64,000 bases of DNA, taken from the NCBI RefSeq assembly GCF_000145615.1, contig NC_014410.1, positions 848,001 through 912,000 of the forward strand. The letters are read 5' to 3'. The notes beneath the pieces are model-generated. The model saw nothing but the letters and a program-made list of their open reading frames with translations, was not told where the DNA came from and made no database searches. The position numbers were made by a program, and so were the translations under genes. Below, piece after piece: positions 35,964-45,313 of this stretch (position 1 is its first letter; every line of letters starts with the position of its first letter). Origin of the DNA: Thermoanaerobacterium thermosaccharolyticum DSM 571. Its GTDB lineage: Bacteria > Bacillota > Thermoanaerobacteria > Thermoanaerobacterales > Thermoanaerobacteraceae.

Positions 35964-37082
35964 ATGAAAAAATTAGGCTTTGGATTGATGCGTCTGCCAC
36001 TATTAGACAATAACGATCAGTCAAGCATCAATATGGAAGAAATGAAAGATATGGTGGATACTTTTATTGAGAATGGATTTACTTATTTTGATACAGCATA
36101 TATGTACCATAATTTCAAAAGTGAAATAGCAGCCAGAGAGGCGCTTGTAAAAAGGCACTCTCGCGATAGTTTTACTTTGACAACAAAAATGCCGACAATG
36201 TTTCTAAAAACAAAACAAGATATGGAGCGTATTTTTAATGAACAGCTTGAAAAATGCGGCGTTGAGTATTTTGATTATTATCTGCTTCATAATCTTGGAG
36301 TATCTCATTATGAGGTAGCACAGAAGCTTGACAGTTTTGAATTTATTCAAAATAAGAAAAAAGAAGGAAGAATCCGAAAAATAGGCTTTTCTTATCATGA
36401 CAATGCAGATTTGCTTGATAAAATATTAACTGAACATCCCGAGGTTGATGTGGTACAGCTTCAAATCAATTATTTGGATTGGGATAACGAAAGCATCCAA
36501 TCTCGAAAATGTTATGAGGTAGCAAGAAAACATAATAAAGATATCATTGTAATGGAACCTGTAAAAGGAGGTACACTTGCGAATATACCAGAAAAAGCTG
36601 AAAAGCTGTTTAAAGATTACGCTCCAAATATGTCAGTTGCTTCTTGGGCAATACGCTTTGCTGCAAGTCATGACGGCATCATGGTTGTGCTGAGTGGCAT
36701 GAGCAATATAAAGCAGCTTCTTGACAATATTAGCTATATGTATGATTTTAGACCTATGACAGAAGAAGAATTTGGAATTGTTAAAAAGGCTGTTGATATA
36801 ATCAATGACTCCATTGCCATACCATGTACTGCCTGTGCTTATTGCGTTGATGGATGCCCTAAGAATATTCCTATTCCAAAGTATTTTGCTTTGTATAATG
36901 CAGAAAAGCAAGCTATGAATACAGCCTTTTCAATACAAGGCGTATATTACAACAATTATGCGAAAACCTACGGGAAGGCTTCTGAATGCATTAAATGCAG
37001 ACAATGCGAAAGACAGTGTCCGCAGCATCTGCCTATTTCAGATTTGCTCAAAGATGTTGCAAAAACATTTGAAAGTGTCTAA
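35964..37082 (+). CDS. Aldo/keto reductase with C-terminal ferredoxin domain
   Basis: 372 residues: an aldo/keto reductase barrel ([21 protein letters not shown]) with a C-terminal two-[4Fe-4S] domain, [19 protein letters not shown] and [12 protein letters not shown]. Such fused oxidoreductases are common in anaerobes. AAAAGGAG RBS. Cotranscribed with the preceding reductase. Confidence 0.92.
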   Translation: MKKLGFGLMRLPLLDNNDQSSINMEEMKDMVDTFIENGFTYFDTAYMYHNFKSEIAAREALVKRHSRDSFTLTTKMPTMFLKTKQDMERIFNEQLEKCGVEYFDYYLLHNLGVSHYEVAQKLDSFEFIQNKKKEGRIRKIGFSYHDNADLLDKILTEHPEVDVVQLQINYLDWDNESIQSRKCYEVARKHNKDIIVMEPVKGGTLANIPEKAEKLFKDYAPNMSVASWAIRFAASHDGIMVVLSGMSNIKQLLDNISYMYDFRPMTEEEFGIVKKAVDIINDSIAIPCTACAYCVDGCPKNIPIPKYFALYNAEKQAMNTAFSIQGVYYNNYAKTYGKASECIKCRQCERQCPQHLPISDLLKDVAKTFESV

Positions 37083-37382
37083 TTTGCCGGCAAAACCGAG
37101 CTGAACCTTCCCCTTGCCGTCCAAAAGCTTTAAAAACTATTCGGCATTCAAACACTGCTGCTGGAGGGCGGTGGCATTGCCAACGGGTCATTTTTGCAGG
37201 AAGAACTTATTGATGAAATCAGTCTTGTGGTAGTGCCAGCAGCCGAATGCAATGAAGATGCAATCCCGCTTTTCAAAACAGGAAAATATGGAGCAAAAAC
37301 CACTTTTGCAAAATCTTTTCACTTAAAAGAAGCAAAAAGGCTAAACGATAATGGCCTTTGGCTGATCTATTCAAAAAATTAA
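37083..37382 (+). pseudogene. RibD C-terminal (reductase-like) fragment
   Basis: Directly after the aldo/keto reductase stop the frame reads FAGKTELNLPLAVQKL, TAA, then FGIQTLLLEGGGIANGSFLQ, LIDEISLVVVPAAE and a C-terminal LWLIYSKN. This is the RibD C-terminal/DHFR-like fold. The N-terminal half is missing and a stop interrupts it, so it is a remnant. A short product from a later start (MQEELIDE) would lack the cofactor loop. Confidence 0.75.
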
Positions 37383-37397
37383 AAAGAGAAAATTAAT

Positions 37398-37538
37398 ATG
37401 TACAATTTTGTAGAAATCGGCATTGATGATACAAACTTTAAAATAATGGCGGAAAAAGCCTGCAGAGGCGATGTGTTACAAGGATTTAAGCATTTGACAC
37501 CAAAAGATGTAGAGAAAATTTTCAGGATGTGCCTGTAA
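37398..37538 (+). pseudogene. C-terminal fragment of an Fe-alcohol dehydrogenase
   Basis: 46 codons read IGIDDTNFKIMAEKAC, then GFKHLTPKDVEKIFRMCL, the usual last helix pair of group III alcohol dehydrogenases. No N-terminal part precedes it. It differs from the tail of the intact dehydrogenase at 31718, so it derives from another family member. Confidence 0.7.
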
Positions 37539-37568
37539 AAACAGAACAAGATAGGAGGAAAACAACTA

Positions 37569-38054
37569 ATGAATAAAAAAGCTTTGGTAGCTTATTTTTC
37601 CTGTACTGGTACAACAAAGAGTGTGGCAGAAATTCTTGCTGATGTGGCTGGAGCTGATCTATATGAAATTAAGCCTGAGGTGCCATATACCGCCGCGGAT
37701 CTTAACTGGATGGATAAGAAAAGCCGGAGTACAATGGAAATGAAAGACCCGTCCTCACGGCCTGCCATTTCGGGCAAGGTTTCAAACATGGGCGAGTATG
37801 ACATTGTTTTTTTGGGTTTTCCCATATGGTGGTATGTGGCTCCGACCATTATCAATACCTTTTTGGAAAGCTATGATTTTTCGGGAAAGACCATCATACT
37901 ATTTGCCACTTCTGGAGGAAGCGGTTTTGGAAAAACGGTGGAAAAACTTAAAGGCAGTGTTTCACCAGATACAAAAATTAAGGAAGGTAGGATTTTAAAT
38001 GGCAAGCCGTCCAGAGTAGAGCTTGCTTCATGGATAAAAGATCTTGGTTTGTAA
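37569..38054 (+). CDS. Flavodoxin
   Basis: 161-residue flavodoxin-like protein. FMN phosphate loop YFSCTGTTKSVAE, then FLGFPIWWYVAP and FATSGGSGFG. AGGAGG RBS. It could feed electrons to, or share induction with, the reductases of this cluster. Confidence 0.88.
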   Translation: MNKKALVAYFSCTGTTKSVAEILADVAGADLYEIKPEVPYTAADLNWMDKKSRSTMEMKDPSSRPAISGKVSNMGEYDIVFLGFPIWWYVAPTIINTFLESYDFSGKTIILFATSGGSGFGKTVEKLKGSVSPDTKIKEGRILNGKPSRVELASWIKDLGL

Positions 38055-38140
38055 ATAAAATAAAAAGATGATTTTATTATTTGATAACAACTGGTTTTTA
38101 TTCAAAAATAGATAGATTGCTATAAAAAAACTTTTGTATG

Positions 38141-38198
38141 CAGGGTTTTTCTGTGATTCACCATTCTTTGTTGGTATTAAGAATAACCCTGTTTTTTT
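38141..38198 (+). terminator. Terminator between flavodoxin and merR genes
   Basis: Imperfect stem CAGGGTTTTTCT with AAGAATAACCCTG, loop of about 30, then seven T. Confidence 0.6.
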
Positions 38199-38203
38199 AT
38201 ATA

Positions 38204-38232
38204 TTGACAAATGAAAATATGAAATAGATAAA
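38204..38232 (+). promoter_or_regulatory. Candidate promoter of the merR gene
   Basis: TTGACA at 38204, 17-bp spacer, GATAAA at 38227. The AdhR-like dyad seen upstream of the target genes is absent here. Confidence 0.4.
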
Positions 38233-38308
38233 AGATTTTTATGTCTTTATATACTAACTTTAAACACTATAATATGATATAATATTGGTTATTAGGAGGT
38301 AAAAGCTT

Positions 38309-38695
38309 ATGACGATCGCAGAAGTAAGTGAAAAATACGATATATCACAAGATACGCTTCGCTATTATGAACGAATTGGACTGATTCCTCCTGTGAACCG
38401 CAATAAAAGCGGAAACAGGGATTATACGGAAGAAGACTGTAAATGGGTGGAATTTATCAAATGTATGCGGAATGCAGGTCTTTCGATTGAAGTGTTAATT
38501 GAATATGTTGCGCTAGTTGCACAAGGTGACGAAACTATTGAGGCTAGAAAAGAACTCTTAATTGAACAACGTAATCATTTAATAAAAAAAATAGAAGATA
38601 TGAATGAAACTTTAGAGCGCTTGAATTATAAAATTGAAGTGTATGAGGGATTGTTGGTTGAGAAAGAAAAGGAATTAAAAAAGTCGGAAAATTAA
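38309..38695 (+). CDS. MerR family regulator, AdhR-like
   Basis: 128 residues. N-terminal winged helix (TIAEVSEKYDISQDTLRYYE, RIGLIPP), then a long coiled coil. Cysteine 52 in EFIKCMRNAG is at the same place as the aldehyde-sensing Cys52 of B. subtilis AdhR. AdhR-type regulators control alcohol dehydrogenase and reductase genes through dyads of the kind found at 31628 and 34818. It should therefore activate those two promoters on aldehyde or electrophile stress. AGGAGG RBS. Confidence 0.88.
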   Translation: MTIAEVSEKYDISQDTLRYYERIGLIPPVNRNKSGNRDYTEEDCKWVEFIKCMRNAGLSIEVLIEYVALVAQGDETIEARKELLIEQRNHLIKKIEDMNETLERLNYKIEVYEGLLVEKEKELKKSEN

Positions 38696-38716
38696 TAAAA
38701 GGAGATGCTTACTTTT

Positions 38717-38968
38717 ATGAACAATGATTTACGTGAGAAAGTAAAAGAGCTGACGTTGATTTTACTGTATTTAACATCATGGGAAGAGGAATTATTAGAT
38801 ATGAAATACCGAAGAAGCTGGAAAGGATATGACTTTGGCATATTAGATGAGCTTGCTGATGATGACTTAATTAGTAGTGGACATAGATCAAAATCTGTTG
38901 CTATTACTGATGCAGGAATAAATAAAGCTAAAGTGCTGCTTAAAAAGTACGAAATAGAAGTTAATTAA
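38717..38968 (+). CDS. DUF6429-like small protein
   Basis: 83 residues with LTLILLYLTSWEEE, RRSWKGYDFGILDELADDDL and SKSVAITDAGINKAK. The pattern matches the DUF6429 family, which looks like a winged-helix domain. The start at 38717 is preceded by AAGGAGATG at a rather long spacing; the in-frame ATG at 38705 is on the site. Function unknown. Confidence 0.65.
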   Translation: MNNDLREKVKELTLILLYLTSWEEELLDMKYRRSWKGYDFGILDELADDDLISSGHRSKSVAITDAGINKAKVLLKKYEIEVN

Positions 38969-38988
38969 AAATAAAATTATGAAGGAGC

Positions 38989-39493
38989 ATGAGCTATAAA
39001 AGAAATGAAGCTACTTTAGATGAATGGAAAGAATTATATGATATTGCTCTTAAAATAAAAGAGCTAAAGCCATGAGCCTGACTATCCACAGCTTGTTTTA
39101 CAGGATGAATTGCTTATAGAAAGGATTAATCGGCAGGAAGCTAATAAAAGTAAAATAGAAGTCGATATAGCTTATTTGACTGGTGCTATAAGAGATAAAA
39201 AATATGATGTTCCTGTTATGGAGAGATTATGTATTTTAGCAGAAAATCCATCAGGACTTATAATAGATCAAGATTTTATATTCCCAGATGATGACGAGAT
39301 GGAAATTATATTCAGTATGACGATCGACTATATTTTAAATTATGGCAAGCCTGATACCATCATTGTGAGAGATGATTATGTATTAAATTTACTAAATGAT
39401 TTGTGCAAAAGAACTGGCATAAAGTTAAAAATCAGAGGAAAATTAAAAGCCATTGATTACTTTGTAGAAAGTTTTTTAAGATATAGATTTTAA
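38989..39493 (+). pseudogene. DUF7309/DUF6930-type gene with large internal deletion
   Basis: The first frame reads MSYKRNEATLDEWKELYDIA then LKIKELKP and stops at 39075. The overlapping frame then reads EPDYPQLVLQDELLIERINR on to 39493, ending in KAIDYFVESFLRYRF. N and C termini resemble one long family in which about 200 residues normally lie between. The longest surviving ORF starts at a TTG at 39110. Confidence 0.6.
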
Positions 39494-39565
39494 AAATAAG
39501 GGTTTATTGGTTTATTGTAGAAATAAGCAATACGCCAATAGCCCCTGGTTTTTACTTAGACGAAG

Positions 39566-39961
39566 TTATATTTTTACAGATTTCACATGACCACTCATAC
39601 CATAAAATGTTGCTTCTGCTTCGTCTGCGTAGAAGATTTCAAATATTGAGTCCTCCTCGCTGTACAAATTTCTAAGGGATGGCATGGTATCTAGTGCTGC
39701 TTTTTTCGATTCACGGCTTGTTATGAATACAGCTTTACCTTTTAAACGTAGCCATTCGCCAGTTTTCGATGCAACACTTATTTCGAATTTTGGGTTTGCT
39801 TTTAACTGTTTGTAGACGTCCTTTTGGTTATTGGTGCAGAAGCATAGCTTGCCATCATATTCCATTGCAAAGCCAAATGGGCGCACCTTAGGTGTGTCGC
39901 CATCAACGGTTGCAATATAGAAAGTTGGATTATCTTTTAAAAACTGTAAAACTTCTTCCAT
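39566..39961 (-). CDS. Pyridoxamine 5'-phosphate oxidase-like flavin protein
   Basis: 131-residue split-barrel flavin-binding protein with FYIATVDGDTPKVRPFGF, LCFCTNNQKDVYKQL and GEWLRLKGKAVF. These PNPOx-like proteins are common in clostridia and bind FMN or F420. Start at 39961 after GAAGGGGG. The substrate is unknown. Confidence 0.82.
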   Translation of the reverse strand: MEEVLQFLKDNPTFYIATVDGDTPKVRPFGFAMEYDGKLCFCTNNQKDVYKQLKANPKFEISVASKTGEWLRLKGKAVFITSRESKKAALDTMPSLRNLYSEEDSIFEIFYADEAEATFYGMSGHVKSVKI

Positions 39962-40144
39962 TTTATTTGCCCCCTTCAATCTATTATATGATTACGATAT
40001 TATTATAACTTTAATGACACGTTAAAACAATAAAGCAAAGAAAGCAGCTCTTTTTGATAGTCTTTTTGTTTGGAGAAATTACAGTCATATATTATAATGA
40101 AGAAAAGGCTTCAATTTTATGAATGATTTTTAGGAGGACAATTT

Positions 40145-40978
40145 ATGTTATATATAGGATGTCACTTATCAGTTTCAAATGGTTATAAAGCCATGGCAGA
40201 AGAAGCTTTAAAGCTTGATGCCAATACGCTGCAGTTTTTCACGAGAAATCCAAGAGGAAGCAAGGCAAAAGAGATAGATGAAAAAGACTGTAATTCATTT
40301 TTAGAAATTGCGGACAAAAATAATTTTTCAAAAGTTGTTGCACATGCACCGTACACTTTAAATCCGTGTTCACCTGATGAAAGGACGAGGGAATTTGCCA
40401 TAGAAGTTATGGCAGACGATTTGATGAGGTTGGAGTACCTTCCTAATAATCATTACGACTTTCACCCGGGAAGCCATGTGAAGCAAGGCGTTGATGCAGG
40501 TATAGAGTATACGGCAAATATGTTAAATGAAATATTAAAACCGGAGCAGTCTACTATTGTGCTTTTAGAGACAATGGCAGGAAAGGGGACAGAAATAGGA
40601 AAGACATTTCAAGAATTAAAACAGATTTTAGATAGGGTAGAGCTACAAGAAAAAATTGGGGTGTGTTTTGACACGTGCCATGTATATGATGCTGGATATG
40701 ATATTGTAAATGACTTAGACGGCGTATTAGAAGAATTTGATAGAATCATAGGACTTGATAAGCTGTACGCTGTGCATTTAAATGACAGCAAAAATCCATT
40801 TGGAAGTCATAAGGATAGACATGAAAAAATTGGTGAGGGATATATAGGAATAGATGCGATAGCCAGAGTAGTAAACCATCCAAGATTAAAACATCTTCCT
40901 TTCATCTTAGAAACTCCCAATGACCTTCAAGGATATGCAGAAGAGATAAAGCTCATAAGAAGTCTTTACAGCGAGTAA
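40145..40978 (+). CDS. nfo: Deoxyribonuclease IV (AP endonuclease)
   Basis: Endonuclease IV, which cuts abasic sites in base-excision repair. The trinuclear zinc motifs are visible: [40 protein letters not shown] with a following [11 protein letters not shown], and LETPND. 277 residues, full length. AGGAGG RBS; rnz starts 29 bp later. Confidence 0.95.
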   Translation: MLYIGCHLSVSNGYKAMAEEALKLDANTLQFFTRNPRGSKAKEIDEKDCNSFLEIADKNNFSKVVAHAPYTLNPCSPDERTREFAIEVMADDLMRLEYLPNNHYDFHPGSHVKQGVDAGIEYTANMLNEILKPEQSTIVLLETMAGKGTEIGKTFQELKQILDRVELQEKIGVCFDTCHVYDAGYDIVNDLDGVLEEFDRIIGLDKLYAVHLNDSKNPFGSHKDRHEKIGEGYIGIDAIARVVNHPRLKHLPFILETPNDLQGYAEEIKLIRSLYSE

Positions 40979-41007
40979 AATTTCCTAAGCAATTGGAGGA
41001 TATTTAA

Positions 41008-41919
41008 ATGTTTGATATGTGCTTATTAGGTACAGGTGGAATGATGCCTATACCTGGAAGATATCTATCTTCTTTGATTTTGAGATATGGCGGTATATCA
41101 GTACTGGTAGACTGCGGTGAAGGTACTCAAGTTCCACTGCAAAAATTGGGATGGGGGTTTTTAAACATTGATGCAATATTTTTTACACACTATCATGGAG
41201 ACCATATTATGGGGCTTCCTGGCATAATATATCAGATGATAAATCAAGACAGGGAAAAAGAACTTAAGTTAATTGGACCAAAAGGAATGAGCATTATAAG
41301 CAATCTTTTGAATGTTTTGTTTGGGGATATACCATTCACTGTAGAATATATTGAAATAGAAGATGAGGAGTGCATGAACGTAGGGGATATTACAGTAAAA
41401 AATATCCTAGTAGATCATACGGTGTTATGCTTTGCATATAGCTTTGAAGTTAAGAGGTTGCCGATATTTGATGTAAAAAAGGCAAGAGCCCTCAATATTC
41501 CTGTAGAGTATTGGCACATACTTCAACATGGAGAAAATATCACTAAAGACGGCAATGTGATTTATACGCCTGACATGGTATTAGGTAAAAGCAGAAAAGG
41601 CTTAAAAGTAAGTTATTGTACGGATACTCGTCCTACAGAGAGTCTTATAGATCTAGTGAAAGATAGCGATGTTTTTGTAGGCGAAGGAATGTATGGAGAT
41701 CCATTGGATATAGAAAAAGCCATAAAGAAATCCCATTCGACGTTTATAGAGACAGCTTTTGTTGCAAAAGAGGCAAATGTGAAAGAGCTTTGGTTGACAC
41801 ATTTTAGTCCATCATTAAAAAATCCCGCTGAATACATAAAATATGCGAAGGACGTGTTTGAAAATACTATAGTAGGACACGATTTGATGACAAAAGAATT
41901 ACACTTTGAAAATTCATAA
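41008..41919 (+). CDS. rnz: Ribonuclease Z
   Basis: Zinc endonuclease that trims tRNA 3' ends. Metallo-beta-lactamase motif THYHGDHIMGLPG near residue 65, CTDTRP, and HFSPS near the end. 303 residues, full length. Follows nfo in the same direction with TTGGAGG RBS. Confidence 0.92.
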   Translation: MFDMCLLGTGGMMPIPGRYLSSLILRYGGISVLVDCGEGTQVPLQKLGWGFLNIDAIFFTHYHGDHIMGLPGIIYQMINQDREKELKLIGPKGMSIISNLLNVLFGDIPFTVEYIEIEDEECMNVGDITVKNILVDHTVLCFAYSFEVKRLPIFDVKKARALNIPVEYWHILQHGENITKDGNVIYTPDMVLGKSRKGLKVSYCTDTRPTESLIDLVKDSDVFVGEGMYGDPLDIEKAIKKSHSTFIETAFVAKEANVKELWLTHFSPSLKNPAEYIKYAKDVFENTIVGHDLMTKELHFENS

Positions 41920-41989
41920 AAGTTTTATAATAAATCCTATAAAAACAGTTTCCTTTTTGTTAAAAAATGATAAAATAAAGTAGGAACAT

Positions 41990-42017
41990 TTGCTTAAAAT
42001 AATTTTTATGATATAAT
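41990..42017 (+). promoter_or_regulatory. Promoter of the tig-clpPX transcript
   Basis: TTGCTT at 41990, 16-bp spacer, TATAAT at 42012; about 45 bp before the tig start. Confidence 0.5.
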
Positions 42018-42062
42018 AAATAGAAGTTATTAACGTAAACATATGATAGGAGGATTTACTTA

Positions 42063-43361
42063 ATGAGCAGTAATCTTAAAAAACTAGAGAATAGTGTAGC
42101 AACGATCGAATTAAATATTCCAAAGGAAAAATTTGAGGAAGGTTTGAATTTTTCTTACAAAAAAAATGTGGGTAGGTTTAATGTACCAGGTTTTAGACGC
42201 GGAAGAGCTCCGAGGATTATTATAGAGAGATATTATGGTGAAGGTGTATTATATGAAGATGCTATTGAACATTTGTTTCCTGATGCATATCAAGAGGCAA
42301 TTGATTCGTTGAAAATTGAGCCAATAGATAGCCCCAGCATAGATATTCTACAAATTGGAAAAGGGAAAGACTTAATAATTGAAGCAGTTGTGCCAGTAAT
42401 GCCAGATGTAGAACTTGGACAATACAAGGGTATAGAAGTTAAAAAAGTAGAGTATAATGTAAAAGATGAGGATGTTGAAAATAGATTAGAGCAGATGAGA
42501 CAAAGAAATGCCAGGGTAGTACCTGTAGAAGATAGAGCCGCACAGATGGGTGATATAGTTGATATAAGTTTTGAAGGGTTTATCGATGGCAAACCATTTG
42601 AAGGTGGGAAAAGCGATAATTACTCATTGGAGCTAGGTTCTAAGACTTTTATTCCTGGCTTTGAAGAGCAGATTGTGGGCCACAATATCAACGATGAATT
42701 TGATGTCAATGTTAAGTTCCCTGAAGATTACAGAGTTGAAGAATTAAAAGGAAAAGATGCAGTATTTAAAGTTAAGCTGCTTTCAATAAAGTACAAAGAG
42801 CTTCCGGAGTTAAATGATGATTTTGCAAAAGACGTAAGCGAGTTTGATACATTAGATGAATTAAAAGAAGACATAAAGAGGGAATTAAAAGAGCAGTACA
42901 ACAAAAGCGCAGAAGAAGAGATGAAAGAAAATGCAGTAAAGGCAGTTGTCGAAAATGCAAAAGTTGAAATACCTGAAGTCATGATAGATAGACAGATAGA
43001 CATTTCTTTAAGGGATTTAGATTACAATCTCAGATATCAAGGATTAAACCTCGATAAATATCTTGAGATAACAGGGAAAAGCAAAGACGACTTGAGAAAG
43101 GAAATGCACGATGATGCTGCATTAAGGGTAAAGACACAGCTTGTTGTAGATAAGATAGGCAAAGTTGAGAATATAACTGCTACAGATGGAGAAGTTGAAA
43201 ATAGGTTAAATGAAATGGCAAGAAATTACAATGTAAATGTGGAAGATTTGAAGAAAGAGTTGAATGAATCACAGATAAACAATATAAAGGATGATATAGT
43301 CTACTTTAAGACGATTGACTTTATATTTGAGAATAGTAAAATAGTAGATAAAGAGGAGTGA
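42063..43361 (+). CDS. tig: Trigger factor
   Basis: Ribosome-bound chaperone and prolyl isomerase. N-terminal ribosome-binding signature [13 protein letters not shown], central FKBP domain ([20 protein letters not shown] and [11 protein letters not shown]), C-terminal helical arms. 432 residues. ATAGGAGG RBS. Followed by clpP after 4 bp. Confidence 0.96.
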   Translation: MSSNLKKLENSVATIELNIPKEKFEEGLNFSYKKNVGRFNVPGFRRGRAPRIIIERYYGEGVLYEDAIEHLFPDAYQEAIDSLKIEPIDSPSIDILQIGKGKDLIIEAVVPVMPDVELGQYKGIEVKKVEYNVKDEDVENRLEQMRQRNARVVPVEDRAAQMGDIVDISFEGFIDGKPFEGGKSDNYSLELGSKTFIPGFEEQIVGHNINDEFDVNVKFPEDYRVEELKGKDAVFKVKLLSIKYKELPELNDDFAKDVSEFDTLDELKEDIKRELKEQYNKSAEEEMKENAVKAVVENAKVEIPEVMIDRQIDISLRDLDYNLRYQGLNLDKYLEITGKSKDDLRKEMHDDAALRVKTQLVVDKIGKVENITATDGEVENRLNEMARNYNVNVEDLKKELNESQINNIKDDIVYFKTIDFIFENSKIVDKEE

Positions 43362-43365
43362 TATT

Positions 43366-43950
43366 ATGAGTCTAGTACCTATTGTAGTAGAGCAAACAAA
43401 TAGAGGTGAGCGCTCTTACGACATATTTTCAAGACTTTTGAAAGATAGAATTGTATTCTTAGGTGAAGAGATAAATGATGTTTCTGCAAGTCTCGTTGTT
43501 GCGCAGCTTTTATTCCTAGAAGGAGAAGATCCAGATAAGGATATTTGGCTTTATATAAATAGCCCAGGTGGGTCCATAACATCTGCATTTGCAATATATG
43601 ATACGATGCAGTATATAAAGCCTGATGTTGTCACGATGTGTGTTGGAATGGCTGCATCAGCAGGTGCATTTTTGCTAGCTGCAGGTGCAAAAGGCAAGAG
43701 ATTTTCGCTTCCAAACAGTGAGATAATGATACATCAGCCACTGGGCGGAACACAAGGTCAGGCAACAGACATAAAGATACATGCTGAAAGAATTATAAAG
43801 ATGAAGCAAAAATTAAATAAAATATTGTCTGAGAGGACTGGACAACCACTAGAAAAAATAGAAAGAGATACAGAAAGGGACTTTTTCATGGACCCAGAAG
43901 AAGCAAAAGCTTATGGGCTAATTGATGATATATTAGTTAGAAGAAAATAG
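43366..43950 (+). CDS. clpP: ATP-dependent Clp protease proteolytic subunit
   Basis: Serine protease ring of ClpXP. The catalytic triad is Ser near 98 in GMAASAGAF, His near 123 in MIHQPLGG and a later Asp. 194 residues. Located between tig and clpX as usual; no CtsR operator seen. Confidence 0.97.
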   Translation: MSLVPIVVEQTNRGERSYDIFSRLLKDRIVFLGEEINDVSASLVVAQLLFLEGEDPDKDIWLYINSPGGSITSAFAIYDTMQYIKPDVVTMCVGMAASAGAFLLAAGAKGKRFSLPNSEIMIHQPLGGTQGQATDIKIHAERIIKMKQKLNKILSERTGQPLEKIERDTERDFFMDPEEAKAYGLIDDILVRRK

Positions 43951-43970
43951 GCCCCGGAAGAGGTGAAAAA

Positions 43971-45245
43971 ATGGCTAAGTATGACAATCAAAAACAATTA
44001 AAATGCTCTTTTTGCGGGAAGTCACAGGATCAGGTAAAAAGATTAGTTGCCGGTCCCGGCGTGTATATCTGTGACGAGTGTATAGAGCTATGCCAGGAAA
44101 TAATCGATGAAGAATTTGAAGAGAACATCGATGTAGAGATAGGTGAACTTCCGAAGCCAAAGGAGATAAAAGAATTTCTAGATCAATACGTAATAGGACA
44201 AGATAAAGCGAAAAAAGCTTTAGCAGTGGCTGTTTACAACCATTATAAGAGGATAAACAGCAGAGTTAAATCTGATGATGTTGAGCTACAAAAAAGCAAT
44301 ATTCTCATGTTAGGACCTACAGGTTCTGGTAAGACGCTTCTTGCACAGACACTTGCAAGGATGCTAAATGTTCCATTTGCTATAGCAGACGCGACATCTC
44401 TTACAGAGGCAGGATACGTCGGTGAAGATGTAGAGAATATTCTTCTTAAGCTTATACAAGCAGCAGATTACGATATAGAAAAAGCTGAAAGAGGTATTGT
44501 CTATATCGATGAGGTAGATAAGATAGCTAGAAAATCAGAGAATCCTTCAATAACGAGAGATGTCTCTGGTGAGGGTGTACAGCAAGCACTGCTGAAAATT
44601 TTGGAGGGAACTGTTGCAAATGTTCCACCACAGGGAGGACGGAAGCATCCTCATCAAGAATTTATACAGATTGACACGACAAATATACTTTTCATTGTAG
44701 GCGGTGCCTTTGACGGCATTGAAAAGATAATAGAGTCTAGGATAGGTAAGAAATCATTGGGATTTGGCTCAGAAGTCCAAAGTAAACAGGAAAAGAAGAT
44801 AGGCGAAATCCTGAAGAATATAATGCCTGAAGATTTGCTTAAATTTGGTCTTATTCCAGAGTTTATAGGAAGGCTTCCGATTGTTGTGACACTTGACTCA
44901 CTGGACAAAGATGCACTGATACGCATACTGACAGAGCCTAAGAATGCTCTTACAAAGCAGTATGAAAAATTATTTGAATTAGATGGTGTGAAGCTGGAAT
45001 TTGATAAAAAAGCTTTAAGTGTAATTGCTCAAAAGGCTATTGACAGGAAGACGGGTGCTAGAGGCTTGAGATCTATACTTGAAGAGCTTATGCTAGATGT
45101 CATGTATGAGATTCCTTCAAGTGACAACATAGAAAAGTGCATAATAACAGAAGATACGGTTTTAAACAATGCACCACCTACGATTGTTTATTCTGAGTCT
45201 CAAAAGACTAAAAAAAGAGCTAAAAAGTCTGAGTCAGTATCATAG
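43971..45245 (+). CDS. clpX: ATP-dependent Clp protease ATPase subunit ClpX
   Basis: AAA+ unfoldase partner of ClpP. Zinc-binding CSFCGK...CDECIELC at the N terminus, Walker A GPTGSGKT near residue 116, Walker B YIDEVDKI, and the ClpP-binding IGF-type loop near [10 protein letters not shown]. 424 residues. Followed by a strong terminator that also covers the next start site. Confidence 0.97.
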   Translation: MAKYDNQKQLKCSFCGKSQDQVKRLVAGPGVYICDECIELCQEIIDEEFEENIDVEIGELPKPKEIKEFLDQYVIGQDKAKKALAVAVYNHYKRINSRVKSDDVELQKSNILMLGPTGSGKTLLAQTLARMLNVPFAIADATSLTEAGYVGEDVENILLKLIQAADYDIEKAERGIVYIDEVDKIARKSENPSITRDVSGEGVQQALLKILEGTVANVPPQGGRKHPHQEFIQIDTTNILFIVGGAFDGIEKIIESRIGKKSLGFGSEVQSKQEKKIGEILKNIMPEDLLKFGLIPEFIGRLPIVVTLDSLDKDALIRILTEPKNALTKQYEKLFELDGVKLEFDKKALSVIAQKAIDRKTGARGLRSILEELMLDVMYEIPSSDNIEKCIITEDTVLNNAPPTIVYSESQKTKKRAKKSESVS

Positions 45246-45266
45246 CTTGTAATTATGTAAGTATAT

Positions 45267-45313
45267 AAAAACCTCCTTCTATCACATAATATCAATGTAG
45301 AAGGAGGTTTTTT
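45267..45313 (+). terminator. Terminator whose 3' arm holds the next ribosome binding site
   Basis: Perfect 15-bp stem AAAAACCTCCTTCTA/TAGAAGGAGGTTTTT with a 16-nt loop and six T. The AAGGAGG of the gene at 45314 lies in the 3' arm, so the fold would both end clpX transcripts and hide that start site on read-through RNA. Confidence 0.85.
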
